Shown here in pieces: positions 12,648 to 25,917 of a stretch of 64,000 bases of DNA (the stretch's first letter is position 1; every line of letters starts with the position of its first letter). The stretch covers positions 248,001-312,000 of the forward strand of contig NW_023503632.1 of the NCBI RefSeq assembly GCF_014529535.1. Direction: 5' to 3'. The translations under genes were made by a program, and so were the position numbers. The stretch comes from Bradysia coprophila. Its lineage: Eukaryota; Arthropoda; Insecta; Diptera; Sciaridae. A model generated the notes under the pieces. That model had not been told where the DNA came from, searched no databases, and saw only the letters and a program-made list of their open reading frames with translations.

Positions 12648-13905
12648 GGGATCATTCACAAATTACGTTATTTCAGTGTTGTCATCAAAATTACATCTTC
12701 AATATCTCGAGAAATACGCGTTCTACGAAGTTAAAACTATGTTCGACACTACTTCACTACCTAAATTAGGGTTAGAACGTATTTTTCGAGTTATTTAAGA
12801 TTAGGGTTCCCATTCCTCCTCTTTTTAGAGGACATGTCTTCTTTTTTCGTCTCGTTCTTCTTTTTTACAAAAATTCTAAGAACATCACTTTTTTGATGAA
12901 AACATCCTCTATGTCCTCTTTTTTTCGGGTCTCCTTCTTTTTTAAGTAAATTTGATGCAGCTCATACCTAAAGAACGAAAAATTACGAAGCCCCGTACGA
13001 CGTTCCTTTCAAATGTAACAAAAATCTCAAATAGCCCTAAAATTTTAATTTATTGATAAATACACATAGGGCCTAGTATCGGCCTCAGTCCGAGGACCCA
13101 AATTTAATTTTTTTTCAACAACATTCTATTCGGCCTTCGATTACCTTCCAAATGAAACAAAAATTACGAAAAACGGATGAAATTTACTCGAGTTATATAG
13201 CAGCCTTTCACTTCTAAGGCCCTAAATCACGGTCCATTCAACCGATTTTAATGTAATTTTTTTTCTTGAATTTGTATCGACAATACCTATCGTTTGTCGT
13301 TTCATTTACATTTCCATCGTTTATTTTGCCGTAGTTATCCCCAAAGGACCTTGCAACACTTAGGTGGCCCTAACTCACGAGGGGCCGACCCGAATATGCC
13401 CATCTTCGAACTTAGCCTCACTATTTCAACTGCCTTTCAGGGGATTTTTTTTTTTTGAAATGTGATTTGATTTACTCAAGATATCAACGTAACGGTCAGA
13501 CAGACAGACAGACGGACAAAACTTGTATTGCGGATTCGTCATCAATGAACATAGGCAAACACTTTGCCCTTACCGTCTGCTTCGAATTCCATCAATTACA
13601 CACAGTCCGTGTTTAGGTAATATGGAGTGGATGTTATCACTGAGAAGGAATCCAAAAGAATATCAGGACGACTTCAGTGCATTTTTGAATATTTTTGTTT
13701 TCAGCATGAACTGTGGTGGAAGTTACGCAATAGTTGTACAAAGTGCATGTACAGTCGTTGTAATTCCGCGTCAGAGATTCAATTTTCGTCCTCTTTTTTG
13801 ACGCTGAAATGTCTCCTTTTTCAAAATTCAAAAATGGGAACCATATTAAGACGTAATTTTGATGGCAACCCTGAAACAACGTTACATAAATTGTGATTAT
13901 TCAAT
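12648..13905. mobile_element. Nested inverted-repeat elements (ATCATTC...AAATTACGT family)
   Basis: The outer left arm (about 12648-12730: GGATCATTCACAAATTACG, then CAGTGTTGTCATCAAAATTA) is mirrored at about 13850-13905. Related termini occur at 47467-47685 and 33661-34452. Just inside, GGGTTCCCATTCC near 12805 is mirrored by GGAACC near 13840, suggesting a second element inserted into the first. The interior holds pyrimidine-rich TCCTCTTTTT runs and a (GACA)n run near 13500. There is no credible ORF. Confidence 0.5.
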
Positions 13906-14397
13906 TAGATTAGAGATTAGCAATCCAAAAAACGACAGCTGGTGGTTCCCGCGAACATAAAAATTTGCCACTTTATAAAAACGATTGGTCACCTTCGATA
14001 TCGCCTTAAAGCGATCCCACATTTCCCGAGAACATTTCCGCCAAGTGGTGTCCACCACCGAAAACGAAATGGCTTGATTTGGGCCATTTAACCCATAAGT
14101 TACACTCATTGTAATAACTCTATGATTTAACCTTGAGTGATATCTGTCTTCCTGCCCACCACGTTCCGCCACACAACAGCTGCAGGCAGACAGTCGACCC
14201 ACTTTATAGCGTAACTGAAGTAACATCAAAAATTAAGTGATAGATGTGTATAGCAATGTATACGACGCCGCTATTTACACTCAAAACTACAGACCGCCCT
14301 TTTCGAACCAAGGAAACTACACCGTTTATTGTCTATTTAATCAATAAATTGCCATACAGCCACTACAGTACGTTAACCCGAACAGATTTCAGTAAAA

Positions 14398-17300
14398 ATG
14401 GTGAACGAAACTACTGATAATTACGGGCTATCCAAGTGAGATTTTACATTTTTAAATCAAATTTTTCGTTTTGAATAATTGCTATTTCTTCTTTGACCCT
14501 CAGTATGACCAAATCAAAAATCGTAAATTTGTGTAAAAAGCACAAACTGTACGTAACACCTCGGCTAAACGATGTTTTGTATCTGCACTATCAAGGTAAC
14601 GAGAGGAAACAGGAACAATTTCAATTAAGAAATCAAATTGTTTTAATTTCCAAACCTAAATTGACTCGTCTAGGCTTCACCGAAATAAAAGAACTTGATG
14701 AATATGTTGGACTGAAATGTCTGTACCTCGAATGTAATGCCATATCTGAAATATCCGGATTGGAAAATCAGTCCGAACTTCGATGCCTGCTCTTGCACAA
14801 TAACGTTATCAAGGTGACAAAGCTTTTTTTTACCGATTTCCATTTACAATTTTACACCGAGCCAACTATGTCTCATTACAGAAAATCGAGAACCTACACC
14901 ATTGCGTCCATTTGGATTCGATTAATCTTTCGCACAATTTTATAACGACCATCGAAAATTTAGGCTCGGACATACTACCTAAACTGAATACACTCACCAT
15001 AACGAACAACTGTCTCCGGACCGAAGAAAGTATCGCCAATTTGGTCCATTGCAAAACTTTATCGGTTCTGGATTTGTCGCATAACCGGATCGACGACATT
15101 ATTATCGTCAAGGTGCTTGCACAGATGCCTGAGTTAAGAGTTCTGGTTTTAACCGGTAAGTCCATTCGACTGTTGTGTTAATGAATGAATCTGTAGCTAT
15201 TGAGTGGATAATAATTCCAAAAGTCAATAACATCACGCAAATTGAGAAGATTGAAACGCCTCATTAACATGTCCGTTTTAATTGATAGGCAATCCAGTTG
15301 TGAATCAAATACCTTCTTACCGCAAGACATTGATATTAAATTGTGTAAGTATATTGCGAGGTATATTGGATGCGCGGGCGTATATTGTTACCATTTTTTA
15401 AATGTTTGTGGCGTTCATCGAGATGTTATTAAGGTTATTCATCTGTATCGATAACGACGCCAAATATAATAACAAACCTCTGAGTGACCATATTACCATA
15501 TTTAAATCGTAAAACGTTTGTTAAAAAATTGAAGTACAAAATTTGAAATCAACCGATTAAAAATGCTTTGATGGATGGAAGTAATAGACCCGATAATAAT
15601 ACTGATGGTCATATGCTTGTCGTCTGTAACAGGTTAAAAGTGAAATATCTCAGAATCTGAATGGTCGGCCTTTTACCGCTAGAAAGGTGGACGCTGAGTA
15701 GTGATAAGATTTTAGTAACTGACCTGTAGAGGCCTTCAACTTTCCATAAATACAAAATAGAGTACAAAAATACTGATGGAAGCTCACATCATCCTTGGGT
15801 TCTATCGTTGGGAGCACTTGGGGGTACTTAGAGGACACTCAAGAATAGTGTTAGAGATCATTCGAAGGCACCTCTCCCTAGCAATTTATTCGGTTAAAAT
15901 GATAAATAATATTCGAAAGGTCAGGTAATTTCTCATTTTATTTAGAAAAAATGTCTGCTGGAAGGGGTGGTGCTTCTTAGCGATATATCTCACGTTCCAC
16001 TTATACGTACAAAGTCGGTTGGCTAGATCAGCCAGTAATAGTCACCAGCTTTGTAACGCGAATAACCCTATCGTCAAATTTGATTTAGAATGGCCAGGTC
16101 CAAAGTTAGCATTTTTTCCGGTACACTTTTCGGATGACCCAGGATAATTACCGGCACTTTCAGACCTTTCAGATTCTGGCCCAACCATCAAAAAATATTC
16201 AGTTTTGAGGGAAATAGTTGAATTTTATGTTCTACACTAAAACCGGTTTTAACCATTATTTACCGGTTCAAAACATCAAAAAAAAATTTAGTTCGGAAAG
16301 TTTCGCGCAACATTCATATCCCGTCGTTAAAAATCAAAAAACGATCTGAATCGAGTAGAACGCTTTTTTTGACATAAGAAGCCAGACACAGACTAGTCTA
16401 TCAATACCGCGATATTTTAAGTACTCTTAGTCGATGTATTGTAACAGTCGACTCGCTGATAGAGCTTGCGTCTAAAGTGTGCAAACGAGAAAAGATTAGC
16501 AAAATCGATTGTATGCCGGAAAAGCAGAACCATTGAAGGTGCTGCGCAAATACAGTCCTGACAACAAATAACGTGATAAAGTCAGTTTACTGACATTATA
16601 GTTCAGAGTCGACATCGATAATCGATAGCTATTTTTCGTCGAGTTTACGATTTCCTTTACTGGAAAGTCTGCTTGTGCAGAAAGAGCTTTCCATCACTTA
16701 TAAGCTCTCCTAGAGCGTTAGGCTGACAATAACAACAAGCGAAGAGTTAGTGTTATTCTATTTATAGTAAAGTGAATGTTAAAACCATTGAAGTAGAAGA
16801 TTTTCAACCAAATTTATGAAAATATTGCAAACAATTGAAGTAATAGATTTAGCCATAAAGTGATACGCTTACCGTTTCTTGAGGTTACGGGTCCGCACAG
16901 CCAGTTTTAATGAACGGGTATCAACGCCATAAAGTTTCCATTCGACAATATCTTCTTTCGGGTGTGAGGCTTGGATTTACGTGACTCGCTAAGTCGTTGA
17001 CTCATTTTAATTTTCAAATAAAAATTTTTACAGAAAAGTTTAACATATTTGGATTCCCGTCCTGTATTCGATGTTGATAGAGCTTGCGCCGAAGCTTGGT
17101 AATCATGTTCGTTTTTTGCTTGTTAATACCCACAATAATCAAAATTGATTAAAGGAAACGTGGTGGATACGAAGAAGAACGAATGGAACGGATGCGATGG
17201 AACGAAGAAGAAAGGCGTAAACTTACATCAAGCATTCGCAGTACGGTCGAATTGTTGGTTTTTCATTTCGTAAGTTTTGATATTTTTCTTTAACCCGTTA

Positions 17301-17979
17301 GGTACATTAAATCTGGGACGGAATGGGTGTTCGAATGGCGAGGTGAATTTGGTGAGTAATTTAACAACCGAAAACATTCAATATAGCCATTTCTCACAAT
17401 TGAAAATTTCAGATCGTTGACGTTGACAAAGCACAGTTAGTCGATGACGAGACAGTTCTCAATTCCGACAACAACATTTCTGATGATTCTTCAAACAGCG
17501 ATGGGTCCTGCAACAAAGATTTCCAGGATGTTTCCGACGACTTCGAGTTTTCCGAGATACCAACGAAGGAGTCTGAACCGCTCGAAGCGTTGAACAGCTC
17601 AGATGAATTCCACGATGTCGAATGTGAGGACAGTGACGACAGTTTCGTTTCTTCATTAGACCAACTGAATGGTAGCTACGGTTCGTTCACTGACAGTAAC
17701 GAAACATTGAAGGGTGAGAGTATGGACGAGAATTGTTCGATATCAATGGAAGTGGGGGTAGATGAAAAGAATGTTGGCGATGCGATTGATGAAATCATTC
17801 TGGAAAAGGAAGTTGACTCGTCCAAAGCCGATGATACGAATCTTAGAGTCAACTCCACCAAAATTACGTTTTATTGCGAAAGTGTTGATAAGTTGATGTC
17901 GGACGCTGGAGGTGATGAATGCGATGAAATAATACAAGAAATGACACCACCGTGTTGCGTTACAGTAGATCCCATTTAA
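14398..17979 (+). CDS. DNAAF1: Dynein axonemal assembly factor 1 (LRRC50 / dtr)
   Basis: Cytoplasmic factor needed to preassemble axonemal dynein arms in motile cilia and sperm. Exons: 14398-14435, 14504-14595, 14674-14813, 14882-15155, 15289-15344, 17034-17098, 17155-17240, 17302-17351, 17413-17979 (455 aa). The N-terminus reads [20 protein letters not shown] and [16 protein letters not shown], followed by five or six SDS22-type leucine-rich repeats ([55 protein letters not shown]). The LRR cap TYLDSRPVF then DRACAEAW and RGGYEEER match vertebrate DNAAF1 position by position. The last exon is acidic and low complexity, as in the family. One junction is uncertain: the frame-keeping donor at 17241 (A|GTACGG) is weak, whereas a consensus GTAAGT at 17270 would lead to an early stop. 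The 1.7-kb intron 15345-17033 carries repeats. The gene is convergent with ALDH1L. Confidence 0.88.
15345..17033 (+). other. DNAAF1 intron 5, repeat-containing
   Basis: Contains two copies of the TTGAAGTA dispersed family (about 15440-15640, with CTGTATCGATAAC and TTGTCGTCTGTAAC; and about 16600-16880, with CATCGATAATCGATAG). No additional DNAAF1 exon is needed here, because the exon ending at 15344 joins the one at 17034 in frame. Confidence 0.55.
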
Positions 17980-18025
17980 TTGAACACACGCCAGTTGTAG
18001 CAAATTCAATCCAGTAAAACTTAAC

Positions 18026-21000
18026 TCAATATTCAATGGTTACACATTTTGTTTTCAAATATTCGTTCAGCGCTTCTTTGCCCAAGTCCTTGCCGAAACC
18101 GCTCTGCTTGAAACCTCCGAACGGTGCTGCTACATCCGTTTTGTTGTAAACGTTCCTGTTCGAAATTAAGTAATAAATCAATTGAAAGGCTCATCAGGTG
18201 GGATTCTCCGACTGTTTAGGCATTCCCATCCATTCCCTTAACATACTTACACAAAAACGGTTCCCGCCTCGATTTTATCCGAAAATTGCAGAGCTTTCGC
18301 CAGATCTTTAGTGAAAACGCCACTCGCCAATCCATACTCCGTCTTATTCGCTCGTTTAACGACAGCATCGACGTCACTACCACTGAACTTGGAGATGATC
18401 ATGATCGGCCCGAACGATTCTTCGTCAGCAATGTACATGTGATCTTCAACATTTGTGAAGATGGTCGGTTCGAAGAAATATCCCTTCATATTGGGAGCAC
18501 GTCGTCCACCGTACACTAGTTTCGCTCCTTCGCTGACTCCTCGTGCACAGAACTCCAGCAATTTATCGAAATGAGCTTTGTGATTTTGTGGACCGTGAGC
18601 GGTTGATCGGTTCAGTGGGTCTCCTGTTTAGTAAAATGGACAGAGATAAGTTCTACGACGATCTAAGCAATTACAAGTAGGGCTATATACGAACCAATGG
18701 CAATGGTTTTAGTATCTTTGACAACGCGCCGTACGAATTCATCGTGGATCTTATCTTCGACGAACAGTCTGCCGGCTGATATGCAGTTTTCTCCTTTGTT
18801 GAAGAACACTGACGACATACCCTTTAAATGAAGTCAATTATTGCTTGAACCGGCTGCTCAGTATGACGAAGGATTCTTACGTATTTAACAGCCTTGTCCA
18901 AATCGCAATCAGCAAATATCACCAGAGGACTTTTACCACCCAATTCCAACGAGCATTTTTTGATGTTCGATTGAGCGCATGTGGTCATGATGGTCTGGCC
19001 AATCGGTGTCGATCCGGTGAATCCAAGCTTGCGAACTAGTGGATGACGAGCAATGGCATTTCCGGCTAATGAGCCAGCTCCAGTAGTTATGTTTATCACA
19101 CCTTTCGGGAAGCCAGCCTTAACGGTGAGTTCGGCAAACTTCAATGCAGTTAACGGGCATACCTAAAAAGAACGCAATTTCAACTGTCTTTGAATACGCA
19201 CGCTCCACACAGGATAAAAATCGTTTAAGTACCTGAGCTGGTTTGATGACAACGGTATTACCAGCCGCAATACAAGCAGCCATTTTCCATGACAACATCA
19301 TCAGAGGATAATTCCACGGCGTAACCAGACCACAAACACTGCAAATGAAACAAATGTTAAAACTGGATCATATTTGGTCACATCAGTCGCAATACCCAAT
19401 GGGCTCCCTCTTCGTGAATGTTAAGACATTATTCGGACTGGCTGCATTGACCGGAATCGTTGAACCTTCGATCTTATCACACCATCCGGCAAAATATCGC
19501 CATGCGTCGATGGACATACCGATGTGTGTCTTTAAGGCAAGTGTGTAAACCGCACCGCTGTCCACTGCTTCGATCGTTGCCAACTCTTCTTTATGCTGTT
19601 CCATCAAATCGGCCAATTTGAACATTATTTGACCGCGTTGACGAGCATTCATACTCTTCCATGAACCGTAGAATGCGTCGTGGGCTGCCTTGACAGCCTT
19701 ATCGACATCGTTTTCAGAGGCATATGCAACTTTGCACAGAACTTCTTCGTTCGTTGGATTTATAACGTCCGACGTTTTGTTATTTTCGGCATCGACGAAT
19801 TCACCTGAAATGGGTCGTCGTGGGTCAAGAAAAAATCAAAAATGTCAACGGAAGTCTTGACGAACCTGCAATGAATAATTGTGTTGGCACGGGAATCTCT
19901 CGTTTGTTGGCTTTCATAACAAATCCCTCGAATGGAACCGTAATTTCTTGGACAGTGTCTCCGTTTCGTTTCGCTTTAACAACTTCCTCGAAGAATTCCG
20001 AAAATACTGGAGCCATAAGCAGCGCTTCATTTTCCAAGTTAATCTCGAATGCATCCTTGGCCTCTTCCACTAACCGCACAACATCCATCGATCCAGCACC
20101 GCAAGCAAAAAAGTCTGTGTCACCATCCACTTCGACTTTCAGAATAGATTCCCAAAATCCACGCAAAACTCCTTCCATTTGCTTCTCTTCCGGCGTCAGT
20201 TCCAGCGGAACTCTGGCAACATTCTGTTCGAACCATTTACTCGCCGCAATGATGCGGCTTCCTTTCTTTATTCGCTGTATGTTTACGTATCTACCATCGG
20301 TACCAGTTATAACGATTCCACCGTCATGAACAAAAGCACCACTGTCTTTCACGCCCTTGAACCTAATTTCCTGCACATTTTTCGGTAATTCGCTCAGCAA
20401 CGATGCACCGAACAATCGTACAGTTTCCTCTTCGCCGGATTGACTGACCACATAAGAAATGGCACCAGGAACAGAATCCAAGGCTCGTACAAAATTAAAT
20501 ATTCTCAGTGCCGGCTGCGCAAGATCAATCACTTGATTTTCTTCTTTGAAAATGGCTGGATCGTAGGTAGCTCCTACTTCCGATTGCTTAACCTTTGGTG
20601 CATTTCCGGCAGCAATCATGTCAATAGCTTCTCTGTAACGGTTTAGAATTCGGGGATATGATTTCGACGTCATTTTTATTGTGTGTATTGATCTCACCCC
20701 ATGGCAGTAACTCCGACAGGGTACAAAAACCGTTTGTAAAGCGAGTCCAATGTATCGGTTTCGAGGACACTGCATTCTCTAGTCAATAAAATTGGACCGG
20801 TATCAAGGCCATCATCAGCCCAAAATATTGTGAAACCAGCAATTGCATCGCCTTCAATTAGTGTCCTATTTCGGCAATTTGTTTCAAATTTACAATCTCA
20901 TGAAATTGATTACGATAAGCGATTAATTACCATGATATGGCACTGGCACCTCTGTGCCTAGGCAGAACGGATGGATGATAGCATATCGATCCCATTGCAG

Positions 21001-23968
21001 CATAATCAATCACTTCCATCGGTATGAATTGCGAACAAAATGGCAACACATTCAATGTTGCACCGGTTGATTTGTACGTTTCGAACACTTCCGGTATTAT
21101 GACACCTTTGCGTCTCCATGCCGAAATTTTGAAAACGGGAATGTTTAATTGTTTAGCAGTCGTTGCCAACACATCTTCACGGCCGTTTTTGTCGGGTATG
21201 GTGAAAACTCCAACAATTTCATAGCCTTTGTCCAGGTACAGTTCAAGAACTTCGGCTGCGAAATTACTCTGACCAATGATGGCAATGCGAAGTTTTGGTG
21301 GCTGGGTTACACCGGAACCAGTCTGGAAATAAGTAAAATAAGGTTCGCTTCTTAATCATAGTTTAGATTTTTCCGAAAAGGGAAATAAGAAACAGGAGGT
21401 AAAAATGAACCTGCGGATGAATTAAGTTCATTGAAATGTACAGCTAAACTCTGCTGATCCGAAGCTCAGACGATGTCAAAAAACACACGAAAACGAGACA
21501 TTTCATTTTTATCCCGAGTTATGTAATGGATTTTACTCGGGATAAAAAGATGAAAAGTTTTGTTTTCGTGTGTTTATTGACATCGGCTACGCCTCGGATC
21601 AACAAAATCCACATGAAAACTCTAATTTTCATCTTTTTATCCCTACTCATCTAATAGCTTTTACACGCTTTTGTTTTCCCTAGGGTCGAAAGTGGACTAA
21701 AACTCTTTTTTAGCGTGTGAGAAGTTTCCAGACAGAGCTAGAGCTGTGCGGACTGCCCGAGTTTTTATCCGGCCCGATCCGGGCCCGGGCCGGACAGACT
21801 TTGAAATTATCTAATTTAGTCATGAATACGAATAGTATTTTTCATATTGGACCCTTTCTCTCGCTCGTAAAGTAAAGCGCCATGCTTTACACGTGAAATA
21901 ATTTGATATTTGATTTTACTCATCTGAATACGAGATATCCAATTACTTCACTGGTATAGTAATGTACTATTACGAAACTAGGGATAAAATGACAAAAAGT
22001 AGAGTTTTCGTGTGAATTTTGTTGATCCGAGGCGAAGCCGAGGTCAATAAACACACTAAAACGAGAATTTTCATTTTTATCCCGAGTTATGTAATAGATT
22101 TTCGAAAGAAGTGCTAGAAACATGAAAAGTACGGTTTTCGCCGCATGTAGCATGTAAAATACATTGCATAACTCGGGATAAAAGTTGGAAAGTTTGGCTT
22201 TTGGCTTCGCCTCGGATCAACAAAATCACACGAAAACTCTACTTTTCAACGTTTTATCCCTTGTTATGTAAATAACTATTGAAACCTAAAACAATTCTCT
22301 TGTTTTCCCTAGGTGTGAATAGCGTGAATAGTGTCACACCCTTGAATGAACCACTTTCGACCCTATGGAAAGAAAAGCGTGTTTGAGCCTTTTTCCTATT
22401 CTTGTATCTCCCTATGCAATTTTTCATTGATTGGCCTCAATGTTAAAATAATGGCCGGAAACTATTTAACTATTCATTTCCGTTGACCAAGAACTACTCT
22501 ATGTTCGATTTGCTGCTCTCCACAGAAAATACTCTTCGCTAAAATGTATTACATTGCAGCTATATCGATTAGTTTTGTGTGAATGCAGTGATCGTAATCA
22601 ATACTATTTAGTCAGTCGATTCACCGGTTTCAACAAATAATTATCTCTGTCAAAACACCACAGCAATATCTTTCACTCATCAGATGATGAAAGTTATGCA
22701 ATATTTTAAAGACCTATTGCCCTTATGTCTGTCTATACATACAGACTCCGTAGAGAGCATATACAGAGTATGTGTAGAATAATTAAATGAAAATTGTCAT
22801 TACGCAAAAATCGTCTTCCATTTCTAATTCAAGAGTTCAATTAGTATACGACGCATTTGATGTTATTTTGTTACTCGAAAAGTTATCTAACCGCCGAAAT
22901 TGATAGTACCAAAAAAAACATGAAAATTTTCACGGGTCATGATGACAAAAGTGATACGATTTTTTGGGCTGGTCGGTCAATTTAAACGATAATTAAATTT
23001 ATATGTTCTGATCGAGGTATATCAAATTAAGTGTATGATACTGGAAAGTCCTCTCTAACAACATCTTATCAAATTAGAAATAAAAAGTCGCGCAGTTCAT
23101 TTATTTCGAGACGACGTAAAATTACAATCGGGAGATAACAATTTTCGCTTCAGAGCCCATCAATAAAATTGTAGAATTTTTCATCCCATCACACGGAATG
23201 GGCATGGGCAAGCTTGAAAATGTGAAACGTAGCAACTTATCGATAAATCGATTATCGAAGTTGCTTCATCATTTACATCAACAACAACACTATCGACGTT
23301 CAACGAAGTCATTAATATCATTATCGTTCATGACCATGGCCTTAGGGATCATTTCTATTTGGAGAGGGTAGAGGCTTCACATGCAATTTTGGTACGTTAC
23401 TGTCTCACTGGGATATTTTTGGTTTCGATGTGTGGGATGCATTCCTCGCCATCGGCTCGATATACAACCTTCCCACACGCTTCAACAAAAAATTTCCCAG
23501 CGAGATAGTAATGTACTATTATATGAAAAGGTATAAGAAACGGATTCGAAAAAGTATGAAGAGATTTCTGAATCTTCGTCATAAAATGGGACATAATTAA
23601 CAGGACGCCCCACGCATATACCTCAATGGAATGGAAATTTTTGACGAGAAAGTCTACTGTAACAATGCGACGTAGTTAGAAATTTGTATTGATATCAGCG
23701 AATCGATCAATCAACTCACTTTTGTTATCAATTCGATTTCTACAGTAAAATAAATTTCTCTCATTACACCAGTCACTGTCGAATATTTGGGCGATTGGTA
23801 AGTAAAATTTCTGAAATTTTCGAAAAAGATCGCCGAATCTGGAGACGTCTGAACATCTTTAATTATTGAATTACTACGAAATATTAGACTTAGCTGCACT
23901 GCACTACACACACAATATATTGTGCAACATTTGAACTTACTTACCAGTTTGCTCAGAAGAGAGTTCAT
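18026..23968 (-). CDS. ALDH1L1: 10-formyltetrahydrofolate dehydrogenase (ALDH1L family)
   Basis: Converts 10-formyl-THF plus NADP+ to THF plus CO2. Exons (minus): 23945-23968 (inferred), 20931-21322, 20698-20865, 19866-20632, 19396-19804, 19233-19338, 18881-19162, 18695-18821, 18251-18623, 18026-18155; 925 aa versus 902 in human. Domain order: formyltransferase/hydrolase ([12 protein letters not shown] at about residue 18; catalytic His in [12 protein letters not shown], about 124; Asp in [10 protein letters not shown]), linker, acyl-carrier-like domain with the phosphopantetheine Ser in [14 protein letters not shown], then aldehyde dehydrogenase (general base in [10 protein letters not shown]; nucleophile Cys about 729 in [12 protein letters not shown]-terminus ends CVTIEY). 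All catalytic motifs are intact. The first exon (ATG at 23968, MNSLLSKL then a phase-0 GTAAGT) is the least certain part. The phase and the lack of an ATG before the Rossmann strand in exon 2 support it. The gene is probably cytosolic; a short mitochondrial leader cannot be excluded. Confidence 0.92.
21323..23944 (-). other. ALDH1L intron 1 with dispersed repeats
   Basis: Three stretches (about 21470-21700, 21915-22100, 22150-22320) belong to one family: blocks TTTATCCCGAGTTATGTAAT and CGTGTGTTTATTGAC with CCTCGG palindromes, followed by TTGTTTTCCCTAGG. A GC-rich CCGGCCCGATCCGGGCCCGG tract lies near 21765-21800, related to 57060-57370. Positions 22330-23900 show nothing coding. Confidence 0.55.
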
Positions 23969-25917
23969 CGTCACGATAACATAAACACACAGATCACAAC
24001 ACAAAAATTTCTTCTTTCTATTGAAAAATTTATATTTGAAATTTATTCCGTTTATTGACCGTTCAAGTTGAGGTTGTAACCGACACCATGAAACTGCTCT
24101 TCGCTACCATCATCTTACATCTATTTATACATAAATGTTAGGTGTTTGTTATCAATATTTTCATAGATTCGCGTTTGAAACGTCGTCTTGATGCTTCTGT
24201 TAAATTCTTTCGTTAAGCGGAGAGTGTCGAGAGAGATTGATCTGAATTATTGCTTATGGTTGGCCGGCAAGTAAATAGTATACATGCAATAGAATGAAGG
24301 TATGAAATGTGAAACCGGCGTTGTGAAGACAGAATAAGATGCCGCTGGTTTAACCGGTTCAACCTAACAATCATAACTATGTACTTCGCACCCTAATGTG
24401 ATGGGAAAAAATGCAAATGAAGATATCTTTTCGAAATAAGAATGAGCGCCGTTTCAAGACACGAAAACCGCAAATATTTGCATGGACGCAGAATAAGCGA
24501 TAGCAAAACATTAATCAGTGTAAGTTCAAATATTTGTATTGAATGTGGTGCGGGTAGTTCTACGGGTTTATAGCTAAAATGTACTTAAATGACTGACCAA
24601 TCCTCACATTCTATTCTAACATACATCATCTGTTAAAACAGATGCGGCTGTAATATCTTATTGACACTCACCGGAAGCTTATAATAATCTTGTGTGATTG
24701 TTTGTTTACACTCTCCTATTACAGTCTCTCTCTCTCTTTCTCATTTCTCGCGAAAAGTCTATTTGCTGTTATCTCAAAGCAATTTTTAGAATTGAAAGTA
24801 ACCCAATACTTTAACATCGACCACCAAATAAACGCAAGACAAGTCGAAGTCGCAAACAGATTTCGAAGATCTATGTTGGAGTTGATTGATGAATAATTTT
24901 GATAGTATGATCAATTATAGCTATTTACTAAGAATGCGATGTACACCGGATATGTAATCCATTGTAATCCGATGTTCAGTTTCGAAAACTTACACTTCTC
25001 CTTTCTAATTGGGGATCGTTTATACACGCGAAATAGATGAAAGATATCGATGAAAATGTGATAGAAAGAGATGCAAATAGTTGTCACGCGTAAAACATAC
25101 TTATTGAACGACCCCTAGTCTTGTTGTCTCTCCTTCATTTTCTCCTCTCGGCTGAAATTTCGGTAGCCTTTCTTGTGAAAAACGTTGACATCGCGAAAAA
25201 ATAAGAAATTTCTTTTTCTCGAGTGACTCGAGGTAACAGCCCCTCTACATGAAATCTATGACTTTGTTTCCCGCGGTGAACTATTGTATAAGGAAAACGT
25301 TATCTCGCCAGCGCGAGATTATCAAAACAAACAACTCCCTATAATCGAGTGGAGTGACATTGCAATTCTTAAGTGATTTTCACAGTATTTTCTGCGCCTG
25401 TCTATCCCTTCCGTAGAGAAATTGTGATAATAAGAGCTAATTAAATAAGTGAAGTGTACCTTAACTATCTGTAAAACTGGGCTTTAATTTAAGAATATTT
25501 AAAATTTCTTTTTAAAAAAATCTGCCTTAGAATCCCTGGCTCAAGTTGTCTCTAATTATCGACTGGTATTTTCGATCACCAAATGTTCAACGTATCCCGA
25601 CCACGAACGAAAATAATCTAACGAAAAATAAATAAAATAAAAATTACATAAACATCACACGACGGTCTGGTTCTGCCGATTATTTTGAGTATTTTGCTTT
25701 ATCATCGTCGCACTTCGAGCAGTGATAAATAAGTGAAAAATAATAAAATAATTTAAATAAAAAATCATTTACACAATCGTTCTTCAATTAGTTGCGTTTT
25801 CTGCGTATTTTATTTTTAAAAATAAGAATTGTATTTGATGGTTTCAATTTCTAACACTAATTCTTGTTACGATGTTTCTTCCAGATTACCCTATCTTACC
25901 TTACCTTAATTTCCAAA
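23969..25917. other. Spacer between ALDH1L exon 1 and carboxypeptidase
   Basis: Probably holds the ALDH1L promoter (to the right of 23968) and the carboxypeptidase 3' UTR (left of 25918; AATAAA-type signals on the minus strand occur around 25740-25815). A CT microsatellite lies at about 24723-24740. A copy of the CTCGAGTGACTCGAGG-type dispersed repeat lies at about 25110-25250. No gene is seen. Confidence 0.45.

Noticed and set aside
13897..14229. 110-codon minus-strand open frame divergent from DNAAF1
   Set aside because: It has no recognisable domain and overlaps the arm of the 12648-13905 repeat at its end. Composition is only slightly coding-like. Without a homologue it cannot be called a gene.
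19820..20329. 169-codon plus-strand open frame
   Set aside because: Antisense shadow of ALDH1L exon 19866-20632, whose minus-strand protein has clear domain matches.
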